A DNA stretch of 64,000 nucleotides from Streptomyces sp. TLI_235. Its GTDB lineage: Bacteria; Actinomycetota; Actinomycetes; Streptomycetales; Streptomycetaceae. Of the stretch, positions 1 to 8,599 are shown piece after piece (position 1 is the stretch's first letter; the number at the start of each line of letters is the position of its first letter). The DNA lies in the NCBI GenBank assembly GCA_002300355.1, contig NSGV01000001.1, positions 3,286,001-3,350,000 of the forward strand. The letters run 5' to 3'. The position numbers and the translations under genes were made by a program. The notes below the pieces were generated by a model that was not told the DNA's origin, made no database searches, and saw only the letters and a list, made by a program, of their open reading frames with translations.

Positions 1-53
1 TCGTTCTCGCCGGCCGGCTCTTCGCCCCGCCCGCCGGCCTGCTGCTCGTTCAT
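1..53 (-). CDS. N-terminal fragment of an unidentified protein (runs off left edge)
   Basis: An ATG on the minus strand at 53 is preceded by a good Shine-Dalgarno (GGAGGCAGGACG, then ATG) and opens a frame that runs out of the window after 17 codons. The visible residues are Met-Asn-Glu-Gln-Gln-Ala-Gly-Gly-Arg followed by more Gly, Glu and Pro: polar and probably disordered. No family can be recognised from so little. It lies downstream of hrdD on the same strand, with a strong terminator hairpin between them, so it is probably a separate transcription unit. Confidence 0.55.
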   Translation of the reverse strand, partial: MNEQQAGGRGEEPAGEN

Positions 54-106
54 CGTCCTGCCTCCAGCTCTCTCGCTCCCCAGCGTAGGGGCTTCCGGAC
101 GGCCGC

Positions 107-142
107 CGGCCCCGGTCCGGGACACCGCCCGGACCGGGGCCG
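107..142 (-). terminator. Rho-independent-like terminator after hrdD
   Basis: Perfect 15-bp inverted repeat (arms CGGCCCCGGTCCGGG and its complement) with a 6-nt loop. It begins about 34 bp past the hrdD stop codon in the direction of hrdD transcription. It has no T-tract, as is usual for actinomycete terminators. Confidence 0.75.
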
Positions 143-176
143 CAGTGGACCGCCGGGGCCCGTACCCGCCGATCGG

Positions 177-1148
177 TCAGGCGGCCTCGAAGCCCGCATG
201 GTCGGCGATCTTCTTCAGCTCGGCCAGCGCGTGCTTCTCGATCTGGCGGATCCGCTCGCGGGTGAGCCCGTGCTGCTTGCCGACCTCGGTCAGCGTCCGC
301 TCCCGGCCGTCCTCCATGCCGTACCGGGACCGGATGATCGACGCCGTCCGGTCGTCCAGCCGCCCGATCAGGTCGTCCAGCTCCTCGCGGCGGAGCATGA
401 CCATCACGGCGTCCTCCGGCGAGACCGCGCCGGTGTCCTCGACCAGGTCGCCGAACTGGGTCTCGCCCTCGTCGTCGACCGACATGTTCAGGCTCACCGG
501 GTCGCGCGCCCAGTCGAGCACGTCCTTGATCCGCTCCTCCGTGGTGTCCAGCTCGGCCGCGATCTCGGCCGGGTCGGCCTCACGGCCGAGCTCCTTGGAC
601 TTCTCGCGCTGGACCCGGCGGATCCGCCCGAGCTCCTCCACCAGGTGCACGGGCAGCCGGATGGTGCGCGACTGGTCGGCGATCGACCGGGTGATCGCCT
701 GCCGGATCCACCACGTCGCGTAGGTGGAGAACTTGAAGCCCTTGGCGTAGTCGAACTTCTCGACCGCCCGGACGAGGCCCGCGTTGCCCTCCTGGATGAG
801 GTCCAGCAGGGGCAGGCCGCTGCGCGGGTAGCGGCGGGCCACCGCGACGACCAGCCGGAGGTTGGACCTGATGAAGACGTCCTTGGCCCGCTCCGCGTCC
901 TCGGCTATCGCCTCCAGTTCCTCGCGCGTCACACCCTCGGGCAGCGCGCCATCGTCCAGCAGGTGCTGGGCGTACACACCGGCCTCGATGCGCAGGGAGA
1001 GTTGGACCTCTTCGGCGGCGTCGAGCAGCGGCGTCCTGGCGATCTCGTCGAGGTACATGCCGACGAGATCGCGGTCTGCCTCAAGGTTGGTCGGCCGGGC
1101 CGAGCGAGTCCGGGCGGCCCTGTCGCGAACGACGGCACGAGTGGCCAT
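177..1148 (-). CDS. hrdD: Principal-like (group 2) RNA polymerase sigma factor, HrdD type
   Basis: Sigma-70 family factor of 323 aa that directs RNA polymerase to vegetative-type promoters. Region 1.2 (DRDLVGMYLDEIARTPLL) is followed by region 2 with the RPOD_DIL core (LPLLDLIQEGNAGL) and the -10 recognition helix (FSTYATWWIRQAITR), then region 3, then region 4 with the -35 recognition helix (LTRERIRQIEKHAL). The long acidic region 1.1 of HrdB is absent, which fits a non-essential group 2 factor. The start at 1148 is chosen because it gives the Met-Ala-Thr-Arg-Ala-Val N-terminus I recall for HrdD and has AAGGGAG upstream; a longer frame to 1238 lacks such support. HrdA/HrdC-type paralogues are the alternative assignment. 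A sigma-R-like promoter lies about 100 bp upstream. Confidence 0.9.
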   Translation of the reverse strand: MATRAVVRDRAARTRSARPTNLEADRDLVGMYLDEIARTPLLDAAEEVQLSLRIEAGVYAQHLLDDGALPEGVTREELEAIAEDAERAKDVFIRSNLRLVVAVARRYPRSGLPLLDLIQEGNAGLVRAVEKFDYAKGFKFSTYATWWIRQAITRSIADQSRTIRLPVHLVEELGRIRRVQREKSKELGREADPAEIAAELDTTEERIKDVLDWARDPVSLNMSVDDEGETQFGDLVEDTGAVSPEDAVMVMLRREELDDLIGRLDDRTASIIRSRYGMEDGRERTLTEVGKQHGLTRERIRQIEKHALAELKKIADHAGFEAA

Positions 1149-1495
1149 GCTTGCTCCCTTGCTGAAGTGCCGGGTCTGGCGGCGCGGCTCGCGCGGGGCT
1201 GCGCTGCTCATACAGATGCGGGCCTCCTGGAGGCTCACACGTAACGATCCAACGCGCAGAAATGGGACAACATTCCCAACTCATTCAGATTTTCGCGCCT
1301 CATGCAGTATCCTGCCGGATTTCACCCCGACGGTCGGCTCTCCGTCACCACCGGCCCACAGCGCGCGACGGGCGCGGGCGTCTCCACCCCTTTCAACGAA
1401 CGACACCTCCCGATCGCACCTTCTCCGCACAAAAGATGCCGAATCGCGATCGCGCCGGGTCCGCTCCGCACACCGCCACTGGGAAGGTGTCAGCC
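1149..1495. other. Divergent intergenic region hrdD / PAP2 phosphatase
   Basis: 347 bp without a gene, A/T-richer than its surroundings near 1250-1310. It holds the hrdD promoter described separately. On the plus strand the only clear element is the ribosome binding site GGGAAGGTG just before the PAP2 start; I could not identify a convincing -35/-10 pair for that gene. Confidence 0.6.
1251..1276 (-). promoter_or_regulatory. Sigma-R-type promoter of hrdD
   Basis: On the minus strand GGAAT (1276-1272) is followed by exactly 18 bases and then GTT (1253-1251). This is the GGAAT-N18-GTT consensus of the thiol-oxidative-stress sigma factor SigR, and hrdD is a known SigR target in Streptomyces coelicolor. 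The predicted transcript would begin near 1243, leaving a leader of roughly 95 nt. Confidence 0.75.
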
Positions 1496-2500
1496 ATGCA
1501 CCCGTCCGCCGCTCCCGCCGCCCGTCGGCTCGTCGCCCGACACGCCCTGTGGGCGCTCGGTGGCACGCTGCTGTTCGGCGCGCTGCTCGGGCTGGTGGCG
1601 AGCGACTGGGGCCCGCTGATCCGGTTCGACGAGCACTGGATCGACTCCCTCCACGGCTATGCCCGCCGCCACACGGCGTGGACGGCGTCGATGCAGACGC
1701 TCGGCGACATCACCGGCACGGCCACCATGCGTGCACTGCTGCTCGGTGCCGCGGTCTGGCTGTGGGCGATCAGGGCCCGCACGCTCGCCTCCTGGGCTGC
1801 CGTCCAGGCCGCCCTCGGCTGGGCACTGGCGATCGGCCTCGCGAACGCCGTCGGCCGGGCCCGCCCGCACTTCGCCGACCCGGTCGCGCACGCCGACGGC
1901 CCGGCCTTCCCCTCCGGGCACGCGATGGCCTCGGGGATCACCTGCGCCGCCCTGGTGGCCCTGGTCTGGCCGCTGGCCGGGCGGGCCGGCCGGATCTGGG
2001 CGGGGTGCGCCGCGGGGGTCGCCGTCCTGGCGGTCGGCTGGAGCCGGATCGCCGTGGGGGTGCACTGGCCGAGCGACGTCCTGGGCGGGTGGCTCGCCGC
2101 CGCCGCCCTGCTCGGCTGGGTGACGGTCGTCGTGGAGCTGTGGCGGCCCGGCGCCCTCGCCCGGGACTTCCGCCGGGTCGACCACCGGACCAGGCCGCGC
2201 GTGCAGCGCGTCCTCGCCCGAGGCACACCACCGCCGGGCCGCGACGACGACGGGCTCGACGGCGACGGGCTCGACGGCGACGGCAACGACGAGCGCGACC
2301 GCGACAGTGACGGCGACCGCGGCGAGGGCGGCCCGGCCGACCGCCGCCGGGGCCGCCGGGGCGGCTCCGGCGCGGACGGGCCGGACACCGGGGGCGGGGA
2401 CGACGACCCGGAGGACGGCGACGGCCGGTCCGCTCCCGGCGCCGCCCCGCGGTGGCAGACGAGGCGCGTGTCCACCACCGACGCCGCCGACATGCAGTGA
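1496..2500 (+). CDS. PAP2-family membrane phosphatase with acidic C-terminal tail
   Basis: Predicted integral membrane phosphatase of 334 aa, type 2 phosphatidic acid phosphatase family, which in actinobacteria acts on lipid phosphates or undecaprenyl pyrophosphate. The family signatures are present: GRARP in place of the usual K-x6-RP segment, FPSGH, and SRIAVGVHWPSDVLGG carrying the catalytic His. Hydrophobic segments flank these motifs. The last ~110 residues are unusual: a hydrophilic stretch with short Asp-Gly repeats (DDDGLDGDGLDGDGND) and mixed Arg/Gly, probably a disordered cytoplasmic tail. The ATG at 1496 has GGGAAGGTG six bases upstream. The substrate cannot be told from sequence; the following MurJ-type flippase suggests a lipid carrier. 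Confidence 0.85.
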   Translation: MHPSAAPAARRLVARHALWALGGTLLFGALLGLVASDWGPLIRFDEHWIDSLHGYARRHTAWTASMQTLGDITGTATMRALLLGAAVWLWAIRARTLASWAAVQAALGWALAIGLANAVGRARPHFADPVAHADGPAFPSGHAMASGITCAALVALVWPLAGRAGRIWAGCAAGVAVLAVGWSRIAVGVHWPSDVLGGWLAAAALLGWVTVVVELWRPGALARDFRRVDHRTRPRVQRVLARGTPPPGRDDDGLDGDGLDGDGNDERDRDSDGDRGEGGPADRRRGRRGGSGADGPDTGGGDDDPEDGDGRSAPGAAPRWQTRRVSTTDAADMQ

Positions 2501-2791
2501 GAAAGCTCACACGGTCGGGCGCCGCCCCCACGGTGAGGGGACACCGATGACGGTCGATCACTCCGAACGGATTGCAGCCGGCGCCGACATAACCGGACAT
2601 AAGCCCGCAATCCATAACCCTTCGCGCCACAGCGCCCTTCCGGCCCCCGATATCCTCCGTGGACGCAGGGCTGCCGCCCGGGACACCGGCCTCCCCAGGG
2701 AGTGCCGCGGTTTGGCAGACTGCTCCGGTTGGGTGCACCTGTGCGGAGGCCCCACAGCCCCACCGCCCAGGCACCGAGTGACGGGGGTCCG

Positions 2792-4774
2792 ATGACCATG
2801 AACACCACGGGTGAGTCCCCCGACTCGTACGCGCACCCGGACCCGCCGACCATGGCCCTGCGCAAGATCCCGGCGCAGCCGCCGGAGGCCGGGCGCGCCG
2901 GCGACCCGGCGCAGGCCGGACACCCCGGCGCGGTCCCGCAGCCCGGTGTCCCCGCCCAGCCCGGTACGCCGCCGCAGGCGCCCGCCACCGTGCCTGCGCA
3001 GCGCCAGGGCGAGGCCCCGGCCGCGCCGGCGGCCTCGGTCGGCCGCAGCGGGCTGATCATGGCTCTCGGCACGCTCTCCTCGCGTGCCCTCGGCTTCGTC
3101 CGCAGTGCGATGATCGTCGCCGCGCTCGGTGCCGCCGGCCTCGGCGACTCCTTCAACGTCGCCAACTCGCTGCCCAACGTCGTCTACATGATGCTCATGG
3201 GCGGCGTGCTGGCCTCCGTCTTCGTCCCGGAGCTGGTGCACGCCGCCCAGACGCACAAGGACGGCGGCGTCGCCTACACCGACCGGCTGCTCACGCTCTG
3301 CGGCACGATCCTGGTCGTGCTGACGGTCGGCGCGTGGCTGCTGGCCCCGTGGATCGTCGACCTCTACTCGAACTTCGACGGTGCGCAGCGCGACCTGACG
3401 ATCGCCTTCGCCCGGTACTGCCTGCCGCAGATCCTCTTCTACGGCGTCTTCACCCTGCTCGGCCAGGTGCTCAACTCGCGCGACCGCTTCGGCGCGATGA
3501 TGTGGACGCCGGTGCTGAACAACGTGGTGGCGATCGCCGTCTTCGGCCTCTACATCGTGGTCGGCAACGGCGCGGACAAGGCCGAGCAGATGACCTCGGG
3601 CCAGACGATGCTGCTGGGCCTCGGCAGCACGCTCGGCATCGTCGTCCAGGCCGTCGGCCTGCTGCCCTCGCTGCGCTCCTCGGGCTTCCGCTTCCGGCCC
3701 CGGTTCGACTGGCGCGGTGCCGGCCTGACCAAGCCGATCCGGGCCGCGAGCTGGGCGCTGCTGCTCGTCGTGGTCACCCAGCTGTCCTTCGCCGTGATCA
3801 GCCGGCTGAGCACGGGCGCCGGCGTCCGCGCGGCGAAGGAGGGCCTGGAGATGGGCCTCGGCAACTTCGCCTACACCAACGCCTATCAGCTGTTCGTCGT
3901 CCCGCAGGGCGTCATCACCATCTCGCTGGTGACGGCGCTGCTGCCGGGCATGTCCAGGGCCGCGACCCGGGGCGAGCTGACGAAGATCGGTTCGGACCTG
4001 GCGGGCATGCTGCGCTCCTCGGCCGCGATGATCGTCACGGCGACCGTGCTGTTCGTCGCGCTCGCGCCGCAGATCGCCGACATCGCCTACGGGCACGGCA
4101 AGGTCACCGCGGCGGACTCCTGGGTGATCGCCCAGGCGCTGATCGCCTTCGCGATCGGTCTGCCGGCCTTCTGCGCCCAGTACGCCCTCTCCCGCGGTTT
4201 CTACGCGATGGGCGACGCCAAGACCCCGTTCTGGCTGACGGTGGTGTCGACCTCGGTCAACTCCGGGCTGTCCGCGATGGCGTACTGGCTGCTGGGCCCG
4301 CGCTGGATCATCATCGGCATGGCCGGTGCGCAGAGCATCGCCTGCCTGGTCGGTGTCGGCCTGACCGGCTGGGCGCTGGGCCGCCGGCTGCGCAAGCCCG
4401 TGCCGGCCGCCGCCGTCACGGCCCCGGCCGCTACGGACGCGACGATGGTGCTGGGCCTGCGCCGCGGCGGCAAGCCGCGCAGCGGTCTCGACGGCGGCTC
4501 GGTGATCGCGCTGCACCTGGCCGTCACGGCGGCCTGCCTGCCGGGCGCCGCAGCCGCGGTATGGCTGGCGGGCCGGATCACCGACGCCACCGGCGGCGGC
4601 ATGCTGAGCAGCGTCGTGGGCCTGGCGGCGGGTTCGCTGGCCGTCCTGGTCTCGCTGTTCGTGCTGGCGCGTCCGCTCGGCGCGGGCTCGGCCGTGGCGC
4701 CGTTCGCCCGCAAGCTACGCATCCCGTACCCGGAGCCGGCCGCCGCCAACGGCAACGGCAAGCACCGCCGCTGA
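2792..4774 (+). CDS. murJ: MurJ/MviN-type lipid II flippase
   Basis: Polytopic membrane protein of 660 aa of the MOP superfamily that moves the peptidoglycan precursor lipid II across the cytoplasmic membrane. The first ~85 residues are a Pro/Ala/Gly-rich cytoplasmic extension. The MurJ core follows, opening with LGTLSSRALGFVRSAMI and continuing through LPNVVYMMLMGGVLASVFVP and about 14 hydrophobic segments. The C-terminal ~140 residues add two further membrane segments and a basic end (GNGKHRR). The start at 2792 follows GGGGG; an in-frame ATG six bases later is also possible. Streptomycetes may carry more than one MurJ-like protein, so this need not be the essential copy next to trxB. It is 291 bp downstream of the PAP2 phosphatase gene. 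Confidence 0.85.
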   Translation: MTMNTTGESPDSYAHPDPPTMALRKIPAQPPEAGRAGDPAQAGHPGAVPQPGVPAQPGTPPQAPATVPAQRQGEAPAAPAASVGRSGLIMALGTLSSRALGFVRSAMIVAALGAAGLGDSFNVANSLPNVVYMMLMGGVLASVFVPELVHAAQTHKDGGVAYTDRLLTLCGTILVVLTVGAWLLAPWIVDLYSNFDGAQRDLTIAFARYCLPQILFYGVFTLLGQVLNSRDRFGAMMWTPVLNNVVAIAVFGLYIVVGNGADKAEQMTSGQTMLLGLGSTLGIVVQAVGLLPSLRSSGFRFRPRFDWRGAGLTKPIRAASWALLLVVVTQLSFAVISRLSTGAGVRAAKEGLEMGLGNFAYTNAYQLFVVPQGVITISLVTALLPGMSRAATRGELTKIGSDLAGMLRSSAAMIVTATVLFVALAPQIADIAYGHGKVTAADSWVIAQALIAFAIGLPAFCAQYALSRGFYAMGDAKTPFWLTVVSTSVNSGLSAMAYWLLGPRWIIIGMAGAQSIACLVGVGLTGWALGRRLRKPVPAAAVTAPAATDATMVLGLRRGGKPRSGLDGGSVIALHLAVTAACLPGAAAAVWLAGRITDATGGGMLSSVVGLAAGSLAVLVSLFVLARPLGAGSAVAPFARKLRIPYPEPAAANGNGKHRR

Positions 4775-4845
4775 GGCGCCGAGCGGTGAGGCGCCGAGCG
4801 GTGAGGCGCCGAGCGGTGAGGCGCCGAGCGGTGAGGCGCCGAGCG
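4773..4845 (+). repeat. 15-bp tandem repeat, five copies, overlapping the murJ stop codon
   Basis: The unit GAGGCGCCGAGCGGT is repeated head to tail at 4773, 4788, 4803 and 4818, with a fifth copy truncated to 13 bases at 4833. The first copy begins inside the murJ TGA stop codon. Each unit contains the palindrome GGCGCC, so the 3' end of the transcript could fold into alternative hairpins. No gene reads through it convincingly. Confidence 0.95.
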
Positions 4846-5139
4846 TGAGGACGGGCCGGGTCGAGAGCTGACGGCCCGCCCGTCGGCGTGCCGCCGCTGC
4901 CTGTTCGGCGCAGCGGGGTTCGCCCCACCGGGTGGCCGACCGTTGCGCCGCGTCCCGCCGGTCCGTTGGAACAGGACGGACCCCGGTGGATGGTGAACGT
5001 CCCACCGGGTGCTAGCTTCGCGTCGCTCTCCGTGTGACGGCGCACCGGCGAAATGCCGCCGAGTGCCCGCGCGGCGGGCTCCAGATGGGTTCCGGTCCCC
5101 CCACGACCGGTACGGGCACGGGAAGGTCCGCAGACTCCG
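4846..5139. other. Intergenic region upstream of the secreted amidase
   Basis: About 290 bp after the tandem repeat without a supported gene. CCCACCGGGTG occurs twice (about 4925 and 5003), the second time just before GCTAGCTTCG, which could belong to a -10 region. No clear -35 is visible. Confidence 0.5.
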
Positions 5140-8100
5140 TTGACTGCCACACACAGAGCCGAGCGCGAGAGCGGCGGCGCCGCGCACAGACGCAAGCACC
5201 GGCTGCGGATACCGCTGGCGATCACCGCCGCGGTGGCCGCCTCCGCCACCGGCCTCGCCCTGCTGGCCGGGGCCGGTACGACGCCGGCCGCAGCGACCGC
5301 GGGCGCCGATGTCCTGCAGCGCCAGTTCGCCGACGCGGCCGCCGAGTTCAAGGTGCCGGCGAGCGTCCTGCTGGCGCTCTCGTACCAGCAGACCCGCTGG
5401 GAGTCGCACCACGGCGAGCCGAGCACCACGGGCAACTTCAGCGTGATGGGCCTGACGCAGGTCGACCCGGCGGCGGTGGCCAAGGCGATCGACGCCGGTC
5501 CCGGTCCCGAGGTGGACGGTCGGGGCGACGACGCCCCGGTGCGCAAGGACGCGCCGCCGGTCCAGGTCGAGGACACCCCGGCGCTGCACACCCTGGACCG
5601 CGCGGCGAAGCTCATCGACAAGCCGGCGGACAAGCTGAAGACGGATCCGCTGCAGAGCATCCGCGGCGCGGCCGCTCTGCTGGTGAAGTACCAGAAGGAC
5701 GCCGGCCGGCCGCTGTCGAGCGACCCGGCGGCCTGGTTCACGGCGGTCTCCCGCTTCAGCGAGTCCCCTGCCGGGCAGGGCGGCGACGACTTCGCCGACC
5801 GGGTGCTCGGCACCGTCAAGGTCGGCGCCTCCCGGCTCACCTCGGACGGCCAGCTGGTCACCCTGGCCCCGGCCCCGGCCGTGACCGCGGGCGACTCGGC
5901 CGCGCTGCGGCTCAGCTCGGCCGACGGGCAGACGTCCGTTCCGGTCGCTCCGCCGGTGGCCAAGCGCCCGGCCGGCAAGCCCGCCAAGCCGGGCAAGTCC
6001 ACGGGCAAGTCCTCCGGCAAGGGCACGGCGACGCCGGGCTCCGGCACGGCGGGCGGGGGCACCGCCTCCCGCGGCGCCACCACCGGCTCCCGCACCACCC
6101 TGGCGTCGTACAGCGGTGTTCAGGCGTCCGGCCTGCCCGCCTCGGGTGCGCTCACCGCGGACGCGCCCGGCCCGGTGGAGTGCCCGGCCGGTCTCGGCTG
6201 CGACTTCCAGCCCGCGGCGTACGCGCTCACCAACGCCTCGGACCCGACGTCCTTCGGCAACTACACGATCGCGAACCGCCCGGCCGACGGCCAGCGGATC
6301 GACTACATCGTCATCCACGACACCGAGGGCGGCTTCGCGGGCTCGATCGCGACCTTCCAGAAGCCGACCACGCAGGCCAGCGCGCACTACATCGTGCGGT
6401 CCTCGGACGGCCACGTCACGCAGCTGGTGAACACCAAGAACGTCGCGTGGCACGCCGGCAACAAGACGCTCAACATGCACAGCATCGGCATCGAGCACGA
6501 GGGCTACGCCTTCCCGGCGAACAACGCGACCTGGTACTCGGAGCAGCTGTACCAGTCCTCGGCCTCGCTGACCCGCTACCTGGCGGACCGCTTCGGCGTG
6601 CCGCTGGACAGGCAGCACATCATCGGCCACGACGACGTGCCCGGCCCGCGCCAGCAGGACATCGCCGGCATGCACTGGGACCCGGGCACGTTCTGGGACT
6701 GGAACCACTACATGGACCTGGTCGGCGCGCCCGTCCGGGCCAGCACCGGTGGTCCGATCCTGGTCGGCGGCAAGGTCACCATCGCCCCGGCCTTCGACTC
6801 CACCAACATGCCCCCGGTGGACAACACCTCGGCCCGCCCGGAGAACTTCGTCTACCTGCGGACCTCGCCGAGCGACAGCGCGCCGCTGATCGGCGGCGGC
6901 ACCACCCAGGCCGCCAGCTGGAAGGCCAAGGCCGTCGCCGGCACCAGCTACGTGGTCGCGGACCAGCAGGGCGACTGGACGGCGATCTGGTACGGCAGCG
7001 TCAAGGGCTGGTTCTACAACCCGAACGGCCAGAGCGCCGCGGCGGACAACCGCGCCGGGCAGACCGTGCTCGTCCCGAAGGCCGGCCAGTCGTCGATCCC
7101 GGTGTACGGGCGGGCGTACCCCGAGCGCGCCGCGTACACGCCGTACCCGGCCATCGCCGCGATCTTCGACTCGGGCAACCTCGCCCCGGTGGCCTACACG
7201 GCGACGATCCCGGCCGGCCAGGCGTACCTGGCGGCGGCCGACCAGCCAGTGTACGGCGACTACTACTACGCGCAGAACATCAACGGTGACGCGCCGAACG
7301 ACCGCACCCTGGTGGTCGGCAACGACACCTACTACCCGATCCGGTACAACCACCGGCTCGCGTTCCTGAAGTCGACCGACGTCGACGCGGTCACCGCGAC
7401 CACGCCCGCGCCGGGCGGCTACACGCCGGTCACGCCGACGCGCCTGCTGGACACCCGGTCCGGCCTCGGCGCGGCCAAGGCCAAGGTCGGCCCCGGCGGC
7501 ACCGTTCCGCTGCAGGTCACCGGCGGCTCCACCGGTGTCCCGGCAAGTGCCACCGCGGTGATCCTCAACGTGACGGCGGTCGCGCCGAGCGCGGGCAGCT
7601 TCGTCACGGTGTACCCGGACGGCCAGCCGCGGCCGGTCGCGTCCAACCTCAACTTCACCGCCGGTCAGACCGTCCCGAACCTCGTGGTGGTGCCGGTCGT
7701 CAACGGCCGGGTCAACCTCTACAACCGGGCCGGCAGTGTGGACCTGCTCGCCGACGTGTCGGGCTACTACGCGCCGGACGGCGGGGCGAAGCTCACCACC
7801 ATGACGCCGACCCGCCTGCTCGACACCCGTAACGCCACCGGTGCCGCGCAGGCCCCGGTCGGCCCGGGCGGCACGCTCGACCTGACGCTGACCGGTGTCC
7901 CGGCGGACGCCACCGGCGTGGTGCTGAACGTGACGGCCACCGGCCCCACCGCGGACAGCTTCGTCACCGTCTACCCGACCGGCAGTGCGCTGCCCGTGGT
8001 GTCGAACCTGAACTTCCGTACGGGGCAGACCATCCCGAACCAGGTGATCGTCCCGATAGCCGACGGCAAGGTCAGCCTCTACAACCGGGCCGGCAACGTC

Positions 8101-8520
8101 GACCTGGTCGCCGACATCACCGGCTACTACTCGCCGGGCGGCGCAGCGAAGTTCACCAGCACCGGCCCGAGCCGCCTGCTGGACACCCGGACCGGCACCG
8201 GAACGGCGACCGGCAAGGCGGCACGCCTCGGCCAGGACTCGACGCTGACGCTCACCGTGGCCGGACGGGCCGGTCTGCCGACCACCGGTGTGACGGCGGT
8301 CGTCCTCAACGTCACCGCCGTGCAGCCCTCCGCGGGCGGCTACCTGACCGTCTTCCCGGCGGGCACCGAGCGTCCGGGTGTCTCCAACCTCAACTTCACC
8401 GCGGGCCAGGTGATCCCCAACCTGGTGGTCGTCCCGGTGCAGGACGGCAAGGTCTCCTTCTACAACCGGTTCGGCAGCGTCGACCTGGTGGCCGACATCA
8501 CCGGCTACTACACCGGCTGA
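5140..8520 (+). CDS. Secreted N-acetylmuramoyl-L-alanine amidase with three PTRLLDTR repeats
   Basis: Secreted cell-wall hydrolase of about 1126 aa expected to cut the muramyl-L-alanine bond. Order: signal peptide (RRKHR then a hydrophobic core ending near TPAAA, about residues 20-50); an alpha-helical region resembling transglycosylase-like domains (~60-240, VLLALSYQQTRWESH); a low-complexity Lys/Gly/Ser linker; an Amidase_2/PGRP domain (~385-525) with zinc ligands His in YIVIHDTEGG and His in IIGHDDVPGP, and HWDPG close by; an SH3-like region; and three ~120-residue C-terminal repeats each starting P(T/S)RLLDTR and ending GYY. The TTG at 5140 is preferred because it places the signal peptide normally behind GGGAAGG; an ATG at 5053 is in frame. 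The repeats recur in the convergent gene beyond the terminator. Confidence 0.85.
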   Translation: MTATHRAERESGGAAHRRKHRLRIPLAITAAVAASATGLALLAGAGTTPAAATAGADVLQRQFADAAAEFKVPASVLLALSYQQTRWESHHGEPSTTGNFSVMGLTQVDPAAVAKAIDAGPGPEVDGRGDDAPVRKDAPPVQVEDTPALHTLDRAAKLIDKPADKLKTDPLQSIRGAAALLVKYQKDAGRPLSSDPAAWFTAVSRFSESPAGQGGDDFADRVLGTVKVGASRLTSDGQLVTLAPAPAVTAGDSAALRLSSADGQTSVPVAPPVAKRPAGKPAKPGKSTGKSSGKGTATPGSGTAGGGTASRGATTGSRTTLASYSGVQASGLPASGALTADAPGPVECPAGLGCDFQPAAYALTNASDPTSFGNYTIANRPADGQRIDYIVIHDTEGGFAGSIATFQKPTTQASAHYIVRSSDGHVTQLVNTKNVAWHAGNKTLNMHSIGIEHEGYAFPANNATWYSEQLYQSSASLTRYLADRFGVPLDRQHIIGHDDVPGPRQQDIAGMHWDPGTFWDWNHYMDLVGAPVRASTGGPILVGGKVTIAPAFDSTNMPPVDNTSARPENFVYLRTSPSDSAPLIGGGTTQAASWKAKAVAGTSYVVADQQGDWTAIWYGSVKGWFYNPNGQSAAADNRAGQTVLVPKAGQSSIPVYGRAYPERAAYTPYPAIAAIFDSGNLAPVAYTATIPAGQAYLAAADQPVYGDYYYAQNINGDAPNDRTLVVGNDTYYPIRYNHRLAFLKSTDVDAVTATTPAPGGYTPVTPTRLLDTRSGLGAAKAKVGPGGTVPLQVTGGSTGVPASATAVILNVTAVAPSAGSFVTVYPDGQPRPVASNLNFTAGQTVPNLVVVPVVNGRVNLYNRAGSVDLLADVSGYYAPDGGAKLTTMTPTRLLDTRNATGAAQAPVGPGGTLDLTLTGVPADATGVVLNVTATGPTADSFVTVYPTGSALPVVSNLNFRTGQTIPNQVIVPIADGKVSLYNRAGNVDLVADITGYYSPGGAAKFTSTGPSRLLDTRTGTGTATGKAARLGQDSTLTLTVAGRAGLPTTGVTAVVLNVTAVQPSAGGYLTVFPAGTERPGVSNLNFTAGQVIPNLVVVPVQDGKVSFYNRFGSVDLVADITGYYTG

Positions 8521-8539
8521 TCGCCGGGGTCGGACGACA

Positions 8540-8588
8540 GAACGGCCGTGGCCCGGCCCCCGCAGTGGGGGCCGGGCCACGGCCGTTC
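8540..8588. terminator. Bidirectional terminator between two convergent genes
   Basis: Perfect 22-bp inverted repeat (8540-8561 and 8567-8588) with a 5-base loop. It lies 20 bp past the amidase stop and 12 bp past the stop of the converging beta-helix gene, so it can end both transcripts. Confidence 0.92.
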
Positions 8589-8599
8589 GCTGTGCCCGG

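Noticed and set aside
2558..4516. 652-codon minus-strand frame opposite murJ
   Set aside because: The plus strand encodes a convincing multi-helix flippase; the minus frame is charged, repetitive and shows no family motif.
4964..5012. SigE-like promoter before the amidase gene
   Set aside because: A GGAAC is present, but no CGTCT-type -10 is found at the required spacing.
7420..8517. Possible recent DNA-level duplication in the amidase C-terminal repeats
   Set aside because: The three repeats are similar at protein level but well diverged at DNA level, so this is an old domain repeat and not a mobile or tandem DNA repeat.
4201..8580. Very long minus-strand open frame of about 1459 codons
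   Set aside because: It lies antisense to murJ and the secreted amidase, its protein is Arg/Gly/Ala-rich without motifs, and codon-position bias fits the plus strand. It is a by-product of high GC content.
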